DNA from: CAYQQU01 sp964419545
GTDB lineage: Bacteria > Bacteroidota > Bacteroidia > Chitinophagales > Saprospiraceae
Length of the DNA: 64,000 nucleotides
Direction of reading: 5' to 3'
NCBI GenBank assembly: GCA_964419545.1
Contig: CAYQQU010000001.1
Location: forward strand, 186,001-250,000
In this document: in pieces, positions 1 through 8,616 of the stretch
Numbering within the stretch: the stretch's first letter is position 1
How the letters are laid out: every line of letters starts with the position of its first letter
Notes under the pieces: model-generated
The model's input: the letters and a program-made list of their open reading frames with translations, nothing else
Databases searched by the model: none
Told to the model about the DNA's origin: nothing
Program-made: the position numbers and the translations under genes

Positions 1-1403
1 GCGCGGCTTTTCTCGATGGAGGCGATACTGTCGTTGAGGGAGCTGTACGCTCTGAAATAGTCGAAAGCGTGACGGTAGTTCCCTTGCTGCGCATAAGCTT
101 CCGCCAGCAGGCCCAGGGCTCGTCGGCGAGCATTCTGGTGGTCCATGGCCGTAGCGTCGGCCAGGCATTGACGCAGGAGCTGGACGGCCCGTCCGGGTTG
201 GCCGTCGCGCAGTTCTATTTCGCCGAGTACGAGTTGAGCTGTGAGCAAACCGATAGGGTCTTCGGCGCCTTGCCGGGCGGCGATGGCCTCGTTGATCAAC
301 CCACGGGCGGCCTGGTAATCGTCCTTTCGCTGGTATAACAACTTACTGAGCTCGATCTGGACGTCGGCGGCATTGATCGGGTTGTTCAGCTGCCGGTAGA
401 TCGCCAGCGCCGCCCGGTAATGGCGCAATGCCGCTTCAGTGGAATCTTCCTGTTGCAGGCAGGCGGCCAAGGTCTTGAGGCTTTGCGCTTCGGTTTGCCT
501 GACTTTTTTGGCGGCGGCCAGCTGCATCGCCCGGCGGGCGTATTTTTTGGCGCTGGGGTAGAGTTGCTGGGCGGCGTAAGTACCGGAAATATTCGCACAA
601 AGGCTCATGATAAAAAAAGTATCCCGTTGGTTTTCCGCCAGGCGCAACGCATCGATGAAGTGTTGCTGCGCGTTGAGGTAGTTGCCGCGTTCCTGGTATA
701 GCCGGCCGAGGGTGCCCAGGTCGCTGATCTGGCTGGCGGCGTCCTGTTCTGCCTTTTTCAGGGACAATAATTGTTCAAAATAGGTGATCGCGGAATCGAG
801 CTGGCCGTTCGAATAGTAATGGGTGGAAAGTTGATTGGTGGTCGCCTTTGTCTTTTCATCGCTGTTCAACCGGCGGGCTACTTCCAAAGCTTCTTTCAAA
901 CACTGGGTAACCGAATCCTGGCGGCCGAGGCTGCCGTGCAGTACGGCCAGGTTTTGCTTAAGGGTGTAGGCCAGGGGCCATAAATTACGTTTGCGGGCGA
1001 TCCATAAGGCGCGGTGATAGTGACCGGCGGCGGCGGAGAGATTAAGCTGATAAAAATCGATTTGCCCCAGCTTGTTATGTGCGATGGCGTACCCTTCGTC
1101 GAAAGTGCTCTTTTGGAAATAAGCGGCTGCGGAAAGCAGGGAAGTGCGGGCGGAATCCAGCTGATCGGAGCGAAAGTGAACCGCTGCCAGGTAATAATGG
1201 GCCAATCCTTTCTTTCGTTCGGATGGCATTTCGGCGATGACCTCTCGACAGTCGGCCGCCAGAGCCGCCAGATCGTCGGCGGCCAGCTGTTTTTCCCACT
1301 CCCGCTGATAAGCCTCGGGGCGGGTAAAAAGCGTCGCCTCCGCCTGTCCGGACAGGAATAGCGGCCAACTCAACAATATCCAAAGCCCAAAACGCTTATA
1401 CAT
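1..1403 (-). CDS. TPR-repeat protein, 3' end beyond window
   Basis: Reading the minus strand from an ATG at 1403 gives an uninterrupted frame to the window edge (about 467 codons). It begins with an export-type signal (MYKRFGLWILLSWPLFLSGQ) followed by repeated helical pairs of TPR type, with recurring A-x-x-Y-x-x-A patterns and segments such as LGRLYQERGNYLNAQQHF and LGLLAEAYAQQGNYRHAF. The visible end, FDYFRAYSSLNDSI, resembles the junction where periplasmic TPR arrays of Bacteroidota lead into a membrane helix and then a histidine kinase or DNA-binding domain. That output domain would lie outside the window, so a sensor role is inference. The start lies 3 bases after the stop of the outer-membrane barrel gene, so the two are probably co-transcribed. 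Confidence 0.8.
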   Translation of the reverse strand, partial: MYKRFGLWILLSWPLFLSGQAEATLFTRPEAYQREWEKQLAADDLAALAADCREVIAEMPSERKKGLAHYYLAAVHFRSDQLDSARTSLLSAAAYFQKSTFDEGYAIAHNKLGQIDFYQLNLSAAAGHYHRALWIARKRNLWPLAYTLKQNLAVLHGSLGRQDSVTQCLKEALEVARRLNSDEKTKATTNQLSTHYYSNGQLDSAITYFEQLLSLKKAEQDAASQISDLGTLGRLYQERGNYLNAQQHFIDALRLAENQRDTFFIMSLCANISGTYAAQQLYPSAKKYARRAMQLAAAKKVRQTEAQSLKTLAACLQQEDSTEAALRHYRAALAIYRQLNNPINAADVQIELSKLLYQRKDDYQAARGLINEAIAARQGAEDPIGLLTAQLVLGEIELRDGQPGRAVQLLRQCLADATAMDHQNARRRALGLLAEAYAQQGNYRHAFDYFRAYSSLNDSIASIEKSR

Positions 1404-1406
1404 ATC

Positions 1407-2627
1407 TCACCAATGAAGCGTTAACATAATCCGCAAAGTACGCTGGTGGCGCCGCCAGTCGCGATTGGCCACCCGCTGCGTCGACCAGGCGGCTTTGATC
1501 AGGGCGTAAGCTTGCAGCTTATACCCGGCGGCAAAAACGTGCCGCGTTACTTCGTCATCCCAATTCAGGCGTTCGCCTTGCCCGTCCGGATACTCACCAA
1601 AGGTAAGCAGGTCGAAGCGGTATGCCAGAAAAGCACCGGAGAGGAACGGCGGTTCAAACCGGGCGTCCAGGTAACCGGAGAAGCTGGTCAGGTTTGCCTC
1701 TGGTTCGACGAATATTTCGTCTTCCGAATCATAGATCGGGACCTGGTGCCAGGAGCCGATCAATTCGCCGGAAAACTCAAAATAGCTGAATCCCAGCTTA
1801 TAGTCAAATCCGAGTAAGGTTTGACGGAATCGGTCGGCGGCTCCGGACAGCCCGGCATTGGCGGTTCCTGCTTCTTGGAATTGTCCATGACTGAAGGATA
1901 TTTCGAAATTGGCGAAATAAACCGGAGAGAATCCCAACCGGGAGCTTACGCCCCATTGCCACGGCTCCGGGAACCGGCTTCGGCGATTGGCCGCGCCGTC
2001 AACCAGGGCGACCGACCAGTTGAGTTTTTCAGATTCCCCCAGGGTGGCCATGAGGCCGTTTTTGTATCCCAGGCGGTAGAGCAGGGGCGTACCCCATTGG
2101 AAGACGCTGTCGACCAAGAGTACGACGTCTTCCGCGAGGCCGTCCACCAAACCAAAGCGCGGGGAAACATCTGTGTAGTAGGAATAAGCCAATGGCGTGC
2201 TGATCAGGGGCCGGTCCCAGTACAGCTGCCGGCGGTAAAACGCTCCGAAGGGATCGATGAGGCGCCCGGCGGTAATGCGCAGGGGCCATTTTTCGAAAGT
2301 GTATGCGAGATGCAGCTGAGGCAACAAAACGGTGTAATCCGACAGCTTTTTCAGCAAGCCGGCCCGCCGCCCCATTTCCCGCTCCACCATGGCGTGGGCC
2401 GTCATATGCCAGCGGTCGCCGAATCGCAGAGTGGTCATCAGGTCGGCCCTGGTCAGATCAAAGCGCCAATCGTGATGATTGCGATGGATCTCATTGTAAA
2501 AATAATGCGACTTGCTGCCGGCCCGGCTCAGCTCGAGGTCGATATAGGTATTCCAGGTCATCGCAATCTGCCCGGGCAGTAATTGGCTCAGCCCCAGCAA
2601 AATGAAAAAGCAGCTGATCCGGATCAT
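1407..2627 (-). CDS. outer-membrane beta-barrel protein (porin-like)
   Basis: This 406-residue protein has an N-terminal signal (MIRISCFFILLGLSQLLPGQ). The rest is rich in alternating aromatic/polar strands typical of an outer-membrane barrel, for example LRFGDRWHMTAHAMVE, LLPQLHLAYTFEKWPLRI and a terminal RTLRIMLTLHW ending in an aromatic residue. The stretch ITAGRLIDPFGAFYRRQLYWDRPL is reminiscent of porin-like proteins that line a channel with charged residues. I cannot assign a named family. Its ATG overlaps the stop of the upstream cupredoxin-like gene by 4 bases (ATGA), so translational coupling is likely, and the downstream TPR gene starts almost immediately. A barrel acting with a periplasmic copper-type protein is possible, but that is inference. 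Confidence 0.7.
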   Translation of the reverse strand: MIRISCFFILLGLSQLLPGQIAMTWNTYIDLELSRAGSKSHYFYNEIHRNHHDWRFDLTRADLMTTLRFGDRWHMTAHAMVEREMGRRAGLLKKLSDYTVLLPQLHLAYTFEKWPLRITAGRLIDPFGAFYRRQLYWDRPLISTPLAYSYYTDVSPRFGLVDGLAEDVVLLVDSVFQWGTPLLYRLGYKNGLMATLGESEKLNWSVALVDGAANRRSRFPEPWQWGVSSRLGFSPVYFANFEISFSHGQFQEAGTANAGLSGAADRFRQTLLGFDYKLGFSYFEFSGELIGSWHQVPIYDSEDEIFVEPEANLTSFSGYLDARFEPPFLSGAFLAYRFDLLTFGEYPDGQGERLNWDDEVTRHVFAAGYKLQAYALIKAAWSTQRVANRDWRRHQRTLRIMLTLHW

Positions 2628-3304
2628 CGATTTTTGCGATTTTTGTAGTCGAAATTTAATTCCCGTTTTTCCTGACCGGATACCTCTACAGTGCGGACCA
2701 TCTTCTCCAATTGGGGGTGAAAAACCTCGACCCGGTAGCGGCCCGCCGGAAGGTTCGGCATCCGGTACCGACCGTTTTCGTCGACCCGGGTGAAATAAGG
2801 GGTGCGCAAACTGAGGATATAGCCTTCCATGTGGGGGTGGATGTCACACGACAATTTGATGAGCCCTTCTTTCTTAATGGTAATCGGGTAGGGGCTGCCC
2901 GGCGGGCGCCGGCCGATATTGAAGCGCGATCCGGGGGTAAGGGAGTAGATATTGTGAAAAAATTCGTCTTCGTTTAAAAAGTACAGGGTGGTGCCCGTCG
3001 TTACCGGCAGGACGAGCGGGATAAACGTCTGTTCGCGTTGCGTGATGAAAGCATCATTGGTAGGAGGCAACCCGGTGGAAAAAGACAAAGGGAAAAAACT
3101 TAGAATGATGTTGCGGGCAGGCGTCGCCATCGGGTCATCGGAATGCATCACCTTACTTCCGTCGGCATTGTAGCCATGGCCCCGCTTGATCATTCCGGGA
3201 GTAGAGGGGTAATCGACCGCCCCGTATATTTCCGAGGCTTTCGGTTGCTGGGCGGACGCCATACCGATAAATAGCAACCCCGACAACAGCAGGAGTATTC
3301 GCAT
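2624..3304 (-). CDS. exported cupredoxin-like protein with C-terminal regulatory-like beta domain
   Basis: 226 residues with a clear signal peptide (MRILLLLSGLLFIGMASAQ). The middle resembles plastocyanin-like domains of methylamine-utilisation-type proteins. His117 lies in DEFFHNIYS, and Cys153, His156 and Met159 lie in LSCDIHPHMEGYI, matching the His / Cys-x2-His-x2-Met layout of a type 1 copper site. From about residue 165 a carboxypeptidase-regulatory-like beta domain follows (RVDENGRYRMPNLPAGRYRV). It is the first gene of a tight minus-strand unit with the barrel and TPR genes. Copper binding is inferred from motif spacing only. An electron-transfer or matrix role cannot be decided from sequence. 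Confidence 0.7.
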   Translation of the reverse strand: MRILLLLSGLLFIGMASAQQPKASEIYGAVDYPSTPGMIKRGHGYNADGSKVMHSDDPMATPARNIILSFFPLSFSTGLPPTNDAFITQREQTFIPLVLPVTTGTTLYFLNEDEFFHNIYSLTPGSRFNIGRRPPGSPYPITIKKEGLIKLSCDIHPHMEGYILSLRTPYFTRVDENGRYRMPNLPAGRYRVEVFHPQLEKMVRTVEVSGQEKRELNFDYKNRKNR

Positions 3305-3397
3305 TTTGGGATTGTTGTTCGTTCGAGAGTATAAAATTAAGGAACACCAGCCGGCCCCGAAAGTTAAGGTTTGTCAGGATGCGTCATTTTGTTCCTG

Positions 3398-5344
3398 CTA
3401 GCGCGAGGAGCGCCACACGAAGCGCGATCCCGCCTCTTCGACGTAGCCTTCCTCGGTGAGAAAAGTCAGGGTTTGCAATACTTTTTCCCGGTATTTCGGG
3501 GCAAAGGAATCTACGATCTCTTCCAGGCGCAGCGATTCTCGTTCGAGCAGCCGGCGGATCTTTTCCTTGAGTTTTTCATAATCTTCGGAAGTGAGCGTTC
3601 CCCGGCTGCGTTCCAGGCAAATGTCACATATTCCGCAATCACGTTCGGATTTTTCTCCGAAGTAGTGCAGTAATTGCCGGCTGCGGCACACGGGCGTTTC
3701 CGCGTAGGCGATAGCGGCTTTGATGCGTTCCAGCTGTCGGTTTTTGCGAAAATTATACGCTTCCTGGTCTATGGTGAGGTTGCCGGCGTCGACGCGCTCC
3801 CGGGTAAAAAAGAGCTGGGGCTGGTCGGTCTGCGGCTGGTATCTGACGATGCCGTCTTTGTGGAGCAGTTCCAGGCCCTGCTGGAGTTCTGCCGGCGGGA
3901 TGTTCAGAAAACGCGCCAGCTGGCTTTCCCGCAGATGGATGGCCTGGGTAAAAGCCCCCTGGTAGGTGCGAAGAATGCTTTTGAGGATGCGGTCGAGTTT
4001 GGGATGGCGCAGCTGATAGTCGTACAATTCGTCTTTGCTGACCTTGATCATCAGCGTGGAGGGTTGGAAAACGGCTTCGGTGATCACCAGCCAGCCTTCC
4101 TGTTCGAGTATTTTCAGGCAGTTGAACGACTTTACCGGATCGAGCTGATAGGTGCGGGCAAAATCGATGATGTCGAATTCGAAGCTCTGCCCGGCCCCGG
4201 CGCCTACCGCCAGCTGAAAATAGCTGCCGAGGGCGCGGTATACCTGTCGCAGTTCACTCAGGCCGGGAAAAGAAAGCTCGAAATTGCGTTCCAGGGATCG
4301 GCGGTCATTCTGATTGTAAAGCAGCACGGCGTAGGCTTTCTTCCCGTCCCGGCCCGCCCGGCCGGCTTCCTGGAAGTAGGCCTCCAGGCTGTCGGGCAGT
4401 TCCATATGGACGACGGTGCGCACGTCCGGCTTGTCGATGCCCATCCCGAAAGCATTGGTGCTCACCATGATGCGGTACTGATCGTTGATCCAGGCTTCCT
4501 GCTTGCGAGAGCGCTCTTCCGGCGACAGCCCGGCGTGGTAGTAGTCGGCGGATACGCCTTTTTTGCGGAGCAGATAGGCGATTTCTTTGGTGCGCCGCCG
4601 GCTGCGTACGTATACGATGCCGGTTCCTGGCACCTTGCGCACGATATCGAGGAGTTTGTTTTGTTTGCCTTCTTCCTGCAAGACGACATAAGCGAGGTTG
4701 GAACGGGTAAAGCTTTGTTGAAAAACGTTCTTTCGGCGAAAAGCGAGCTTGTCCTGAATGTCGTTCACCACTTCCGGCGTTGCGGTTGCCGTAAGGGCGA
4801 GTACAGGCGCCTCGGGCAGCAGCTCCCGTATCTCCGCAATTTGCAGGTAAGGAGGCCGGAAATCGTAACCCCACTGCGAGATGCAATGGGCTTCGTCGAC
4901 CGCCAGCAGGTTTACCGGCATGCGCCTGATGCGCTCGCGGGCCAGGTCGGTGGTGAGGCGCTCCGGCGACAGGTAAAGCAGCTTGGTCTGGCCGTAGACA
5001 CAGTTGTCCAGAATGCGGTCGATCGCGGTATAGGACATTCCCGAGTATACCGCCGCTGCAGGAATATTGCGCCGCTGCAGGTTCTGCACCTGGTCTTTCA
5101 TCAGCGCGATGAGGGGCGAAACCACGATGCAGATGCCTTCCCGGGCAAGCGCCGGCACCTGGAAGCAAATGGATTTACCGCCTCCCGTAGGCAGCAGCGC
5201 CAGGGTGTCGCGCCCCGCCAGCACCGACTGAATGATTTCCTCCTGCATCGGCCGGAAGGAAGGATAACCCCAGTATTGCTGTAATATATCGAGCGGAGCG
5301 GTAGTCAAGGCGGTGCTTTTGGGAAGTAAAAATAGGGTTTTCAC
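3398..5344 (-). CDS. recQ: ATP-dependent DNA helicase RecQ
   Basis: This superfamily 2 DNA helicase unwinds DNA 3'-5' in recombination and replication-fork repair. It shows Walker A (LPTGGGKSICFQ), the DEAH box (VDEAHCISQW), motif III (ALTATAT), a second RecA-like lobe with FGMGIDKPDVR and QEAGRAGRDG, and a RecQ zinc site (CRSRQLLHYF then CGICDIC). After the winged helix the C-terminus has no recognisable HRDC domain. The longest frame starts at a GTG (5344) that sits in the T-tract of the leu operon terminator. A later start, for example TTG at 5308 just before LTTAPLDILQQYWGY, fits the family N-terminus as well. The gene lies downstream of leuB but beyond that terminator. Confidence 0.95.
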   Translation of the reverse strand: MKTLFLLPKSTALTTAPLDILQQYWGYPSFRPMQEEIIQSVLAGRDTLALLPTGGGKSICFQVPALAREGICIVVSPLIALMKDQVQNLQRRNIPAAAVYSGMSYTAIDRILDNCVYGQTKLLYLSPERLTTDLARERIRRMPVNLLAVDEAHCISQWGYDFRPPYLQIAEIRELLPEAPVLALTATATPEVVNDIQDKLAFRRKNVFQQSFTRSNLAYVVLQEEGKQNKLLDIVRKVPGTGIVYVRSRRRTKEIAYLLRKKGVSADYYHAGLSPEERSRKQEAWINDQYRIMVSTNAFGMGIDKPDVRTVVHMELPDSLEAYFQEAGRAGRDGKKAYAVLLYNQNDRRSLERNFELSFPGLSELRQVYRALGSYFQLAVGAGAGQSFEFDIIDFARTYQLDPVKSFNCLKILEQEGWLVITEAVFQPSTLMIKVSKDELYDYQLRHPKLDRILKSILRTYQGAFTQAIHLRESQLARFLNIPPAELQQGLELLHKDGIVRYQPQTDQPQLFFTRERVDAGNLTIDQEAYNFRKNRQLERIKAAIAYAETPVCRSRQLLHYFGEKSERDCGICDICLERSRGTLTSEDYEKLKEKIRRLLERESLRLEEIVDSFAPKYREKVLQTLTFLTEEGYVEEAGSRFVWRSSR

Positions 5345-5374
5345 AAAAAAGAAGCGGCGCTCATCGGCGCCGCT
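5344..5374 (-). terminator. intrinsic terminator of the leu operon
   Basis: A perfect 8-bp stem AGCGGCGC/GCGCCGCT (5353-5360 with 5367-5374) encloses the loop TCATCG. Read on the minus strand it is followed by a run of T (TTCTTTTTTG). It lies 45 bases after the leuB stop and directly before recQ. Confidence 0.8.
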
Positions 5375-5418
5375 CTTTAAAACTCAAATCGTTTATACTT
5401 CGAACTCAAAAAATAGCC

Positions 5419-6528
5419 TTAGATGATGGTGGAGACGGTGGCTTTGATCTGTTCTTCTTTCAGGTCAAAACGCTCTTCGGGCTCCAGGACGAGGTGAGAG
5501 ACCATGTCGCCGATCTGGGAACAGCTGCAGCTGATGCGCGGATTCAGCTCCGGGGTGCCCAGGCCTTTGTCGAGCACCAGCCGGACGGCTTCCCGCACGG
5601 TCCTGGCCTCTTCCGTGAGGTCGAACCAATCGAGCATCATCGCTGCGGAGAGCATTGCCGCCATCGGATTGGCGATATCCTTTCCGGCTGCCTGCGGGTA
5701 GGAGCCGTGGATGGGTTCGAACAACCCGTTGGCGCTCCCGATCGAAGCCGAGGGCAGCAAGCCCATTGAGCCGACGATAACGCTCGCCTCGTCCGAAAGG
5801 ATATCGCCGAACATATTGGACGTCAGAATAAGGTCGAATTGCTGCGGGTGCTGGATCAATTGCATGGCGGCGTTGTCGACGTACATGAAGTCGACGCTCA
5901 CCTGCGGGTATTCCACCGACAGCGCCATCACCGTCTCGCGCCAAAGGCGGGAGGTTTCCAGGACGTTGGCTTTGTCGACCAGCGTCAGCTTGCCCCTGCG
6001 GCGCGCCGCTTTGGCGAATGCCGGTCGGGCGATCCGCTCGATCTCTTGCCGGGAATAGGTGCAGCGATCGTAAGCCTCATCCCCCTGCCTTCCTTTTTCT
6101 CCAAAATAAATGCCGCCGGTGAGCTCCCGGTAGATCACAAAATCGACGCCCTCCACCCGTTCGGGCCGCAACGGCGAGAGGTGCAGCAGGCGCGGATAAA
6201 CCTTTACCGGCCGGATATTGGCGAACAGGGCCAGTTCCCGGCGCAACCGGAGCAGTCCCTGTTCGGGTCGTACTTTGGCCTTGGGGTCATTGTCGTATCG
6301 GGGGTGGCCGATGGCGCCGAAGAGGATGGCGTCTGCGTTCAGGCAGGCCTCCAGGGTAAATTCCGGCAGGGGCGATCCTGTTTTATCGATGGCGTCGGCG
6401 CCTACGTCGGCGAAACAATATTCAAAATGGTGATCATACCGGTCGGCGATGGCGTCCAGTACTTTTACGGCCTGCTCCGTCACTTCCGGGCCGATGCCGT
6501 CGCCGGGCAGTACGGCAATTTTCTTCAT
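5419..6528 (-). CDS. leuB: 3-isopropylmalate dehydrogenase
   Basis: LeuB oxidatively decarboxylates 3-isopropylmalate with NAD+ to give 2-oxoisocaproate, the third step of leucine synthesis. Family marks are the N-terminal KKIAVLPGDGIGPEV, the substrate loop RELTGGIYFGEKG, the catalytic lysine region TLVDKANVLETSRLWRE and the metal-binding stretch ILTSNMFGDILSDEAS. NGLFEPIHGSYPQAAGKD near the C-terminus is also typical. I choose the ATG at 6528 (MKKIAVLPGD) because it aligns with family starts. An in-frame ATG five codons upstream (6543) is possible. It is the last gene of leuA-leuC-leuD-leuB and sits just before a strong terminator. Confidence 0.96.
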   Translation of the reverse strand: MKKIAVLPGDGIGPEVTEQAVKVLDAIADRYDHHFEYCFADVGADAIDKTGSPLPEFTLEACLNADAILFGAIGHPRYDNDPKAKVRPEQGLLRLRRELALFANIRPVKVYPRLLHLSPLRPERVEGVDFVIYRELTGGIYFGEKGRQGDEAYDRCTYSRQEIERIARPAFAKAARRRGKLTLVDKANVLETSRLWRETVMALSVEYPQVSVDFMYVDNAAMQLIQHPQQFDLILTSNMFGDILSDEASVIVGSMGLLPSASIGSANGLFEPIHGSYPQAAGKDIANPMAAMLSAAMMLDWFDLTEEARTVREAVRLVLDKGLGTPELNPRISCSCSQIGDMVSHLVLEPEERFDLKEEQIKATVSTII

Positions 6529-6578
6529 GCTCTTTTTTTGCATGGGATATGTGTTATTAAGTATTGAAGTGGTTTGCT

Positions 6579-7163
6579 TTAACGCGTTTTTTCAAACTTC
6601 TCAATGGCTTCTCTATGGCTGAGCAGATAATCGATATCGTCATAACCGTTGAGCAGGCACATTTTTTTATAGGGGTCGATTTCGAAATTGGCCGTGGCGC
6701 CGGATCGAAGAATCGTTATTTTCTGTTCGGGCAGATCCACGATGAAGCGCGTATCCGGCTCCTGTTCGATCGCGCGGAATAGCTGGTGCAGGAAGTCCGG
6801 AGACACCTCCACCGGCAGCAGTCCGTTATTCAGGGCGTTGCCCCGGAAAATATCCGCCAGAAAGCTCGATATCACCACCCGGAATCCGTAGTCGACCAGG
6901 GCCCAGGCGGCGTGCTCACGGCTGGAGCCGCACCCGAAATTCCGGCCCGTCACCAGTATTTGGCCGCTGTAAAGCGGGTTGTTGAGCACGAAATCTTCCC
7001 GCGGCCTTCCATCGGCGGTAAAGCGCCAATCGCGAAACAGCTTATCCCCGAACCCTTCGCGGCTGGTCGCTTTGAGAAAGCGGGCCGGGATGATCTGGTC
7101 GGTATCCACCTCCTCGATGGGCAGGGGGACCGCCGTGGAACGGACGATATTGAATTTTTCCAT
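6579..7163 (-). CDS. leuD: 3-isopropylmalate dehydratase small subunit
   Basis: The 194-residue small (swivel) subunit pairs with LeuC to isomerise 2-isopropylmalate to 3-isopropylmalate. It carries the expected VDTDQIIPARFLK motif near the N-terminus and NFGCGSSREHAAWAL, the conserved glycine/serine-rich loop that closes over the active site. Length is normal for the proteobacterial-type LeuD of about 200 residues. Its start lies 2 bases after the leuC stop, consistent with coupled translation and equal subunit supply. Confidence 0.96.
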   Translation of the reverse strand: MEKFNIVRSTAVPLPIEEVDTDQIIPARFLKATSREGFGDKLFRDWRFTADGRPREDFVLNNPLYSGQILVTGRNFGCGSSREHAAWALVDYGFRVVISSFLADIFRGNALNNGLLPVEVSPDFLHQLFRAIEQEPDTRFIVDLPEQKITILRSGATANFEIDPYKKMCLLNGYDDIDYLLSHREAIEKFEKTR

Positions 7164-7165
7164 AC

Positions 7166-8584
7166 TCAGCTCGTTTGCGGGTTCGCCACTATGGCCGGCG
7201 CGCGCCGCGCATCTACAATTTTTCCGGCAATGGCCGTCGCCGCCGCGGTGAGCGGGCTGGCCAGGATGGTTCGGGCGCCGGGGCCTTGGCGCCCTTCAAA
7301 GTTGCGGTTGGAGGTGGATACGCAGTATTCGCCGGGCGGCACTTTGTCTTCGTTCATACCCAGGCAGGCCGAGCAGCCCGGCTCCCGGAAATCGAAACCG
7401 GCCGCCGCGAATATTGCGTCCAGCCCTTCGGCGCGCACCTGGGCTTCCACTTGCTTGGAGCCGGGAACGATCATGGCGTGGACGTGGTCCGCCTTGCGCT
7501 TCCCTTTGACAAATTCCGCGACCAGCCGCAGGTCTTCGATGCGCGAATTGGTGCAACTGCCGATGAAGACGTAGTTGACCGGCTTGCCGATCAGCGCTTC
7601 ACCGGTTTTCAGCCCCATATAATCCAGTGATTTTTTGAAGGAAGCGGGGCTGCTGTCTATCGAGTGTTCCGGCACCGGGCTGTCGACGGGCATCCCCATA
7701 CCGGGGTTGGTGCCGTAGGTGATCATCGGCGGGATATCTTCGGCCCGGAAGTGGTGCTCCCGGTCGAACTCGGCCTCCGGGTCGGAACGCAGCGCCCGCC
7801 AACCGGTTAGGGCGTGTTCGAATGCTTCGCCCTGCGGCGCGAAGGGCCGCCCTTTAATATAGTCGAAAGTGACCTCGTCCGGAGCGATCAGGCCGCCGCG
7901 GGCGCCCATCTCTATGCTCATATTACAGATGGTCATTCGTCCTTCCATGGACAATGACCGGATGGCCTCCCCCGCGTATTCCACGAAATAGCCGCCGCCG
8001 CCGCCCGCGCCCAGCCGGGAAATGATGTACAGGATGATATCTTTGGCCACCACGCCATTCGCAAGCCGGCCGTCGACGGTAATGCGCATCCGTCGGGGCT
8101 TGGCCTGGAGCAGGCACTGCGTCGCCAGCACTTGTTCCACCTGGCTGGTGCCGATGCCGAACGCTACGCAGCCGAAAGCGCCGTGGGTCGAGGTGTGGCT
8201 GTCGCCGCAGACGATGGTCATCCCCGGTTGCGTGACGCCCAGCTCGGGGCCGATGACGTGGACGATGCCCTGGTACGGATGGCCCAGCCCGTATAGCTCG
8301 ATGCCGAACCGCTCGCAGTTTTCGGTCAACTTTTCCACCTGGGTACGGGATAATTGCTCGGCGATGGGCAGGTGTTGATCGCGGGTAGGTACGTTATGAT
8401 CGGCCGTAGCGATCGTTTGCCGGGGGCGAAAAACCGGGATGCCGCGGTCGGCCAGCCCGGCGAAAGCCTGCGGGCTGGTTACTTCGTGGATGAAGTGCCG
8501 GTCGATATATAGCACCTGCCGGCCACCCTGAACGGAAGCTACGACGTGTGCGTCCCAGATTTTGTCGAATAGCGTTTTTCCCAT
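7166..8584 (-). CDS. leuC: 3-isopropylmalate dehydratase large subunit
   Basis: This 472-residue aconitase-family enzyme carries the [4Fe-4S] cluster. The first cluster cysteine lies in VFIGSCTNSRIEDLR, and the Cys-x2-Cys pair lies in GFDFREPGCSACLGMNED. Other family signatures are GDSHTSTHGAFG and the N-terminal KTLFDKIWDAHVV. Together with LeuD it forms isopropylmalate isomerase in the cytoplasm. It sits between leuA (gap 32 bases) and leuD (gap 2 bases). No truncation or missing ligand was noticed. Confidence 0.97.
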   Translation of the reverse strand: MGKTLFDKIWDAHVVASVQGGRQVLYIDRHFIHEVTSPQAFAGLADRGIPVFRPRQTIATADHNVPTRDQHLPIAEQLSRTQVEKLTENCERFGIELYGLGHPYQGIVHVIGPELGVTQPGMTIVCGDSHTSTHGAFGCVAFGIGTSQVEQVLATQCLLQAKPRRMRITVDGRLANGVVAKDIILYIISRLGAGGGGGYFVEYAGEAIRSLSMEGRMTICNMSIEMGARGGLIAPDEVTFDYIKGRPFAPQGEAFEHALTGWRALRSDPEAEFDREHHFRAEDIPPMITYGTNPGMGMPVDSPVPEHSIDSSPASFKKSLDYMGLKTGEALIGKPVNYVFIGSCTNSRIEDLRLVAEFVKGKRKADHVHAMIVPGSKQVEAQVRAEGLDAIFAAAGFDFREPGCSACLGMNEDKVPPGEYCVSTSNRNFEGRQGPGARTILASPLTAAATAIAGKIVDARRAPAIVANPQTS

Positions 8585-8616
8585 TAAATCAGCTTATATG
8601 CTTTGGCCGTTTCAGA

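Noticed and set aside
3674..5284. 536-codon plus-strand open frame opposite recQ
   Set aside because: It is antisense to a clear RecQ helicase, has no family similarity and reflects GC-rich codon structure of the opposite strand.
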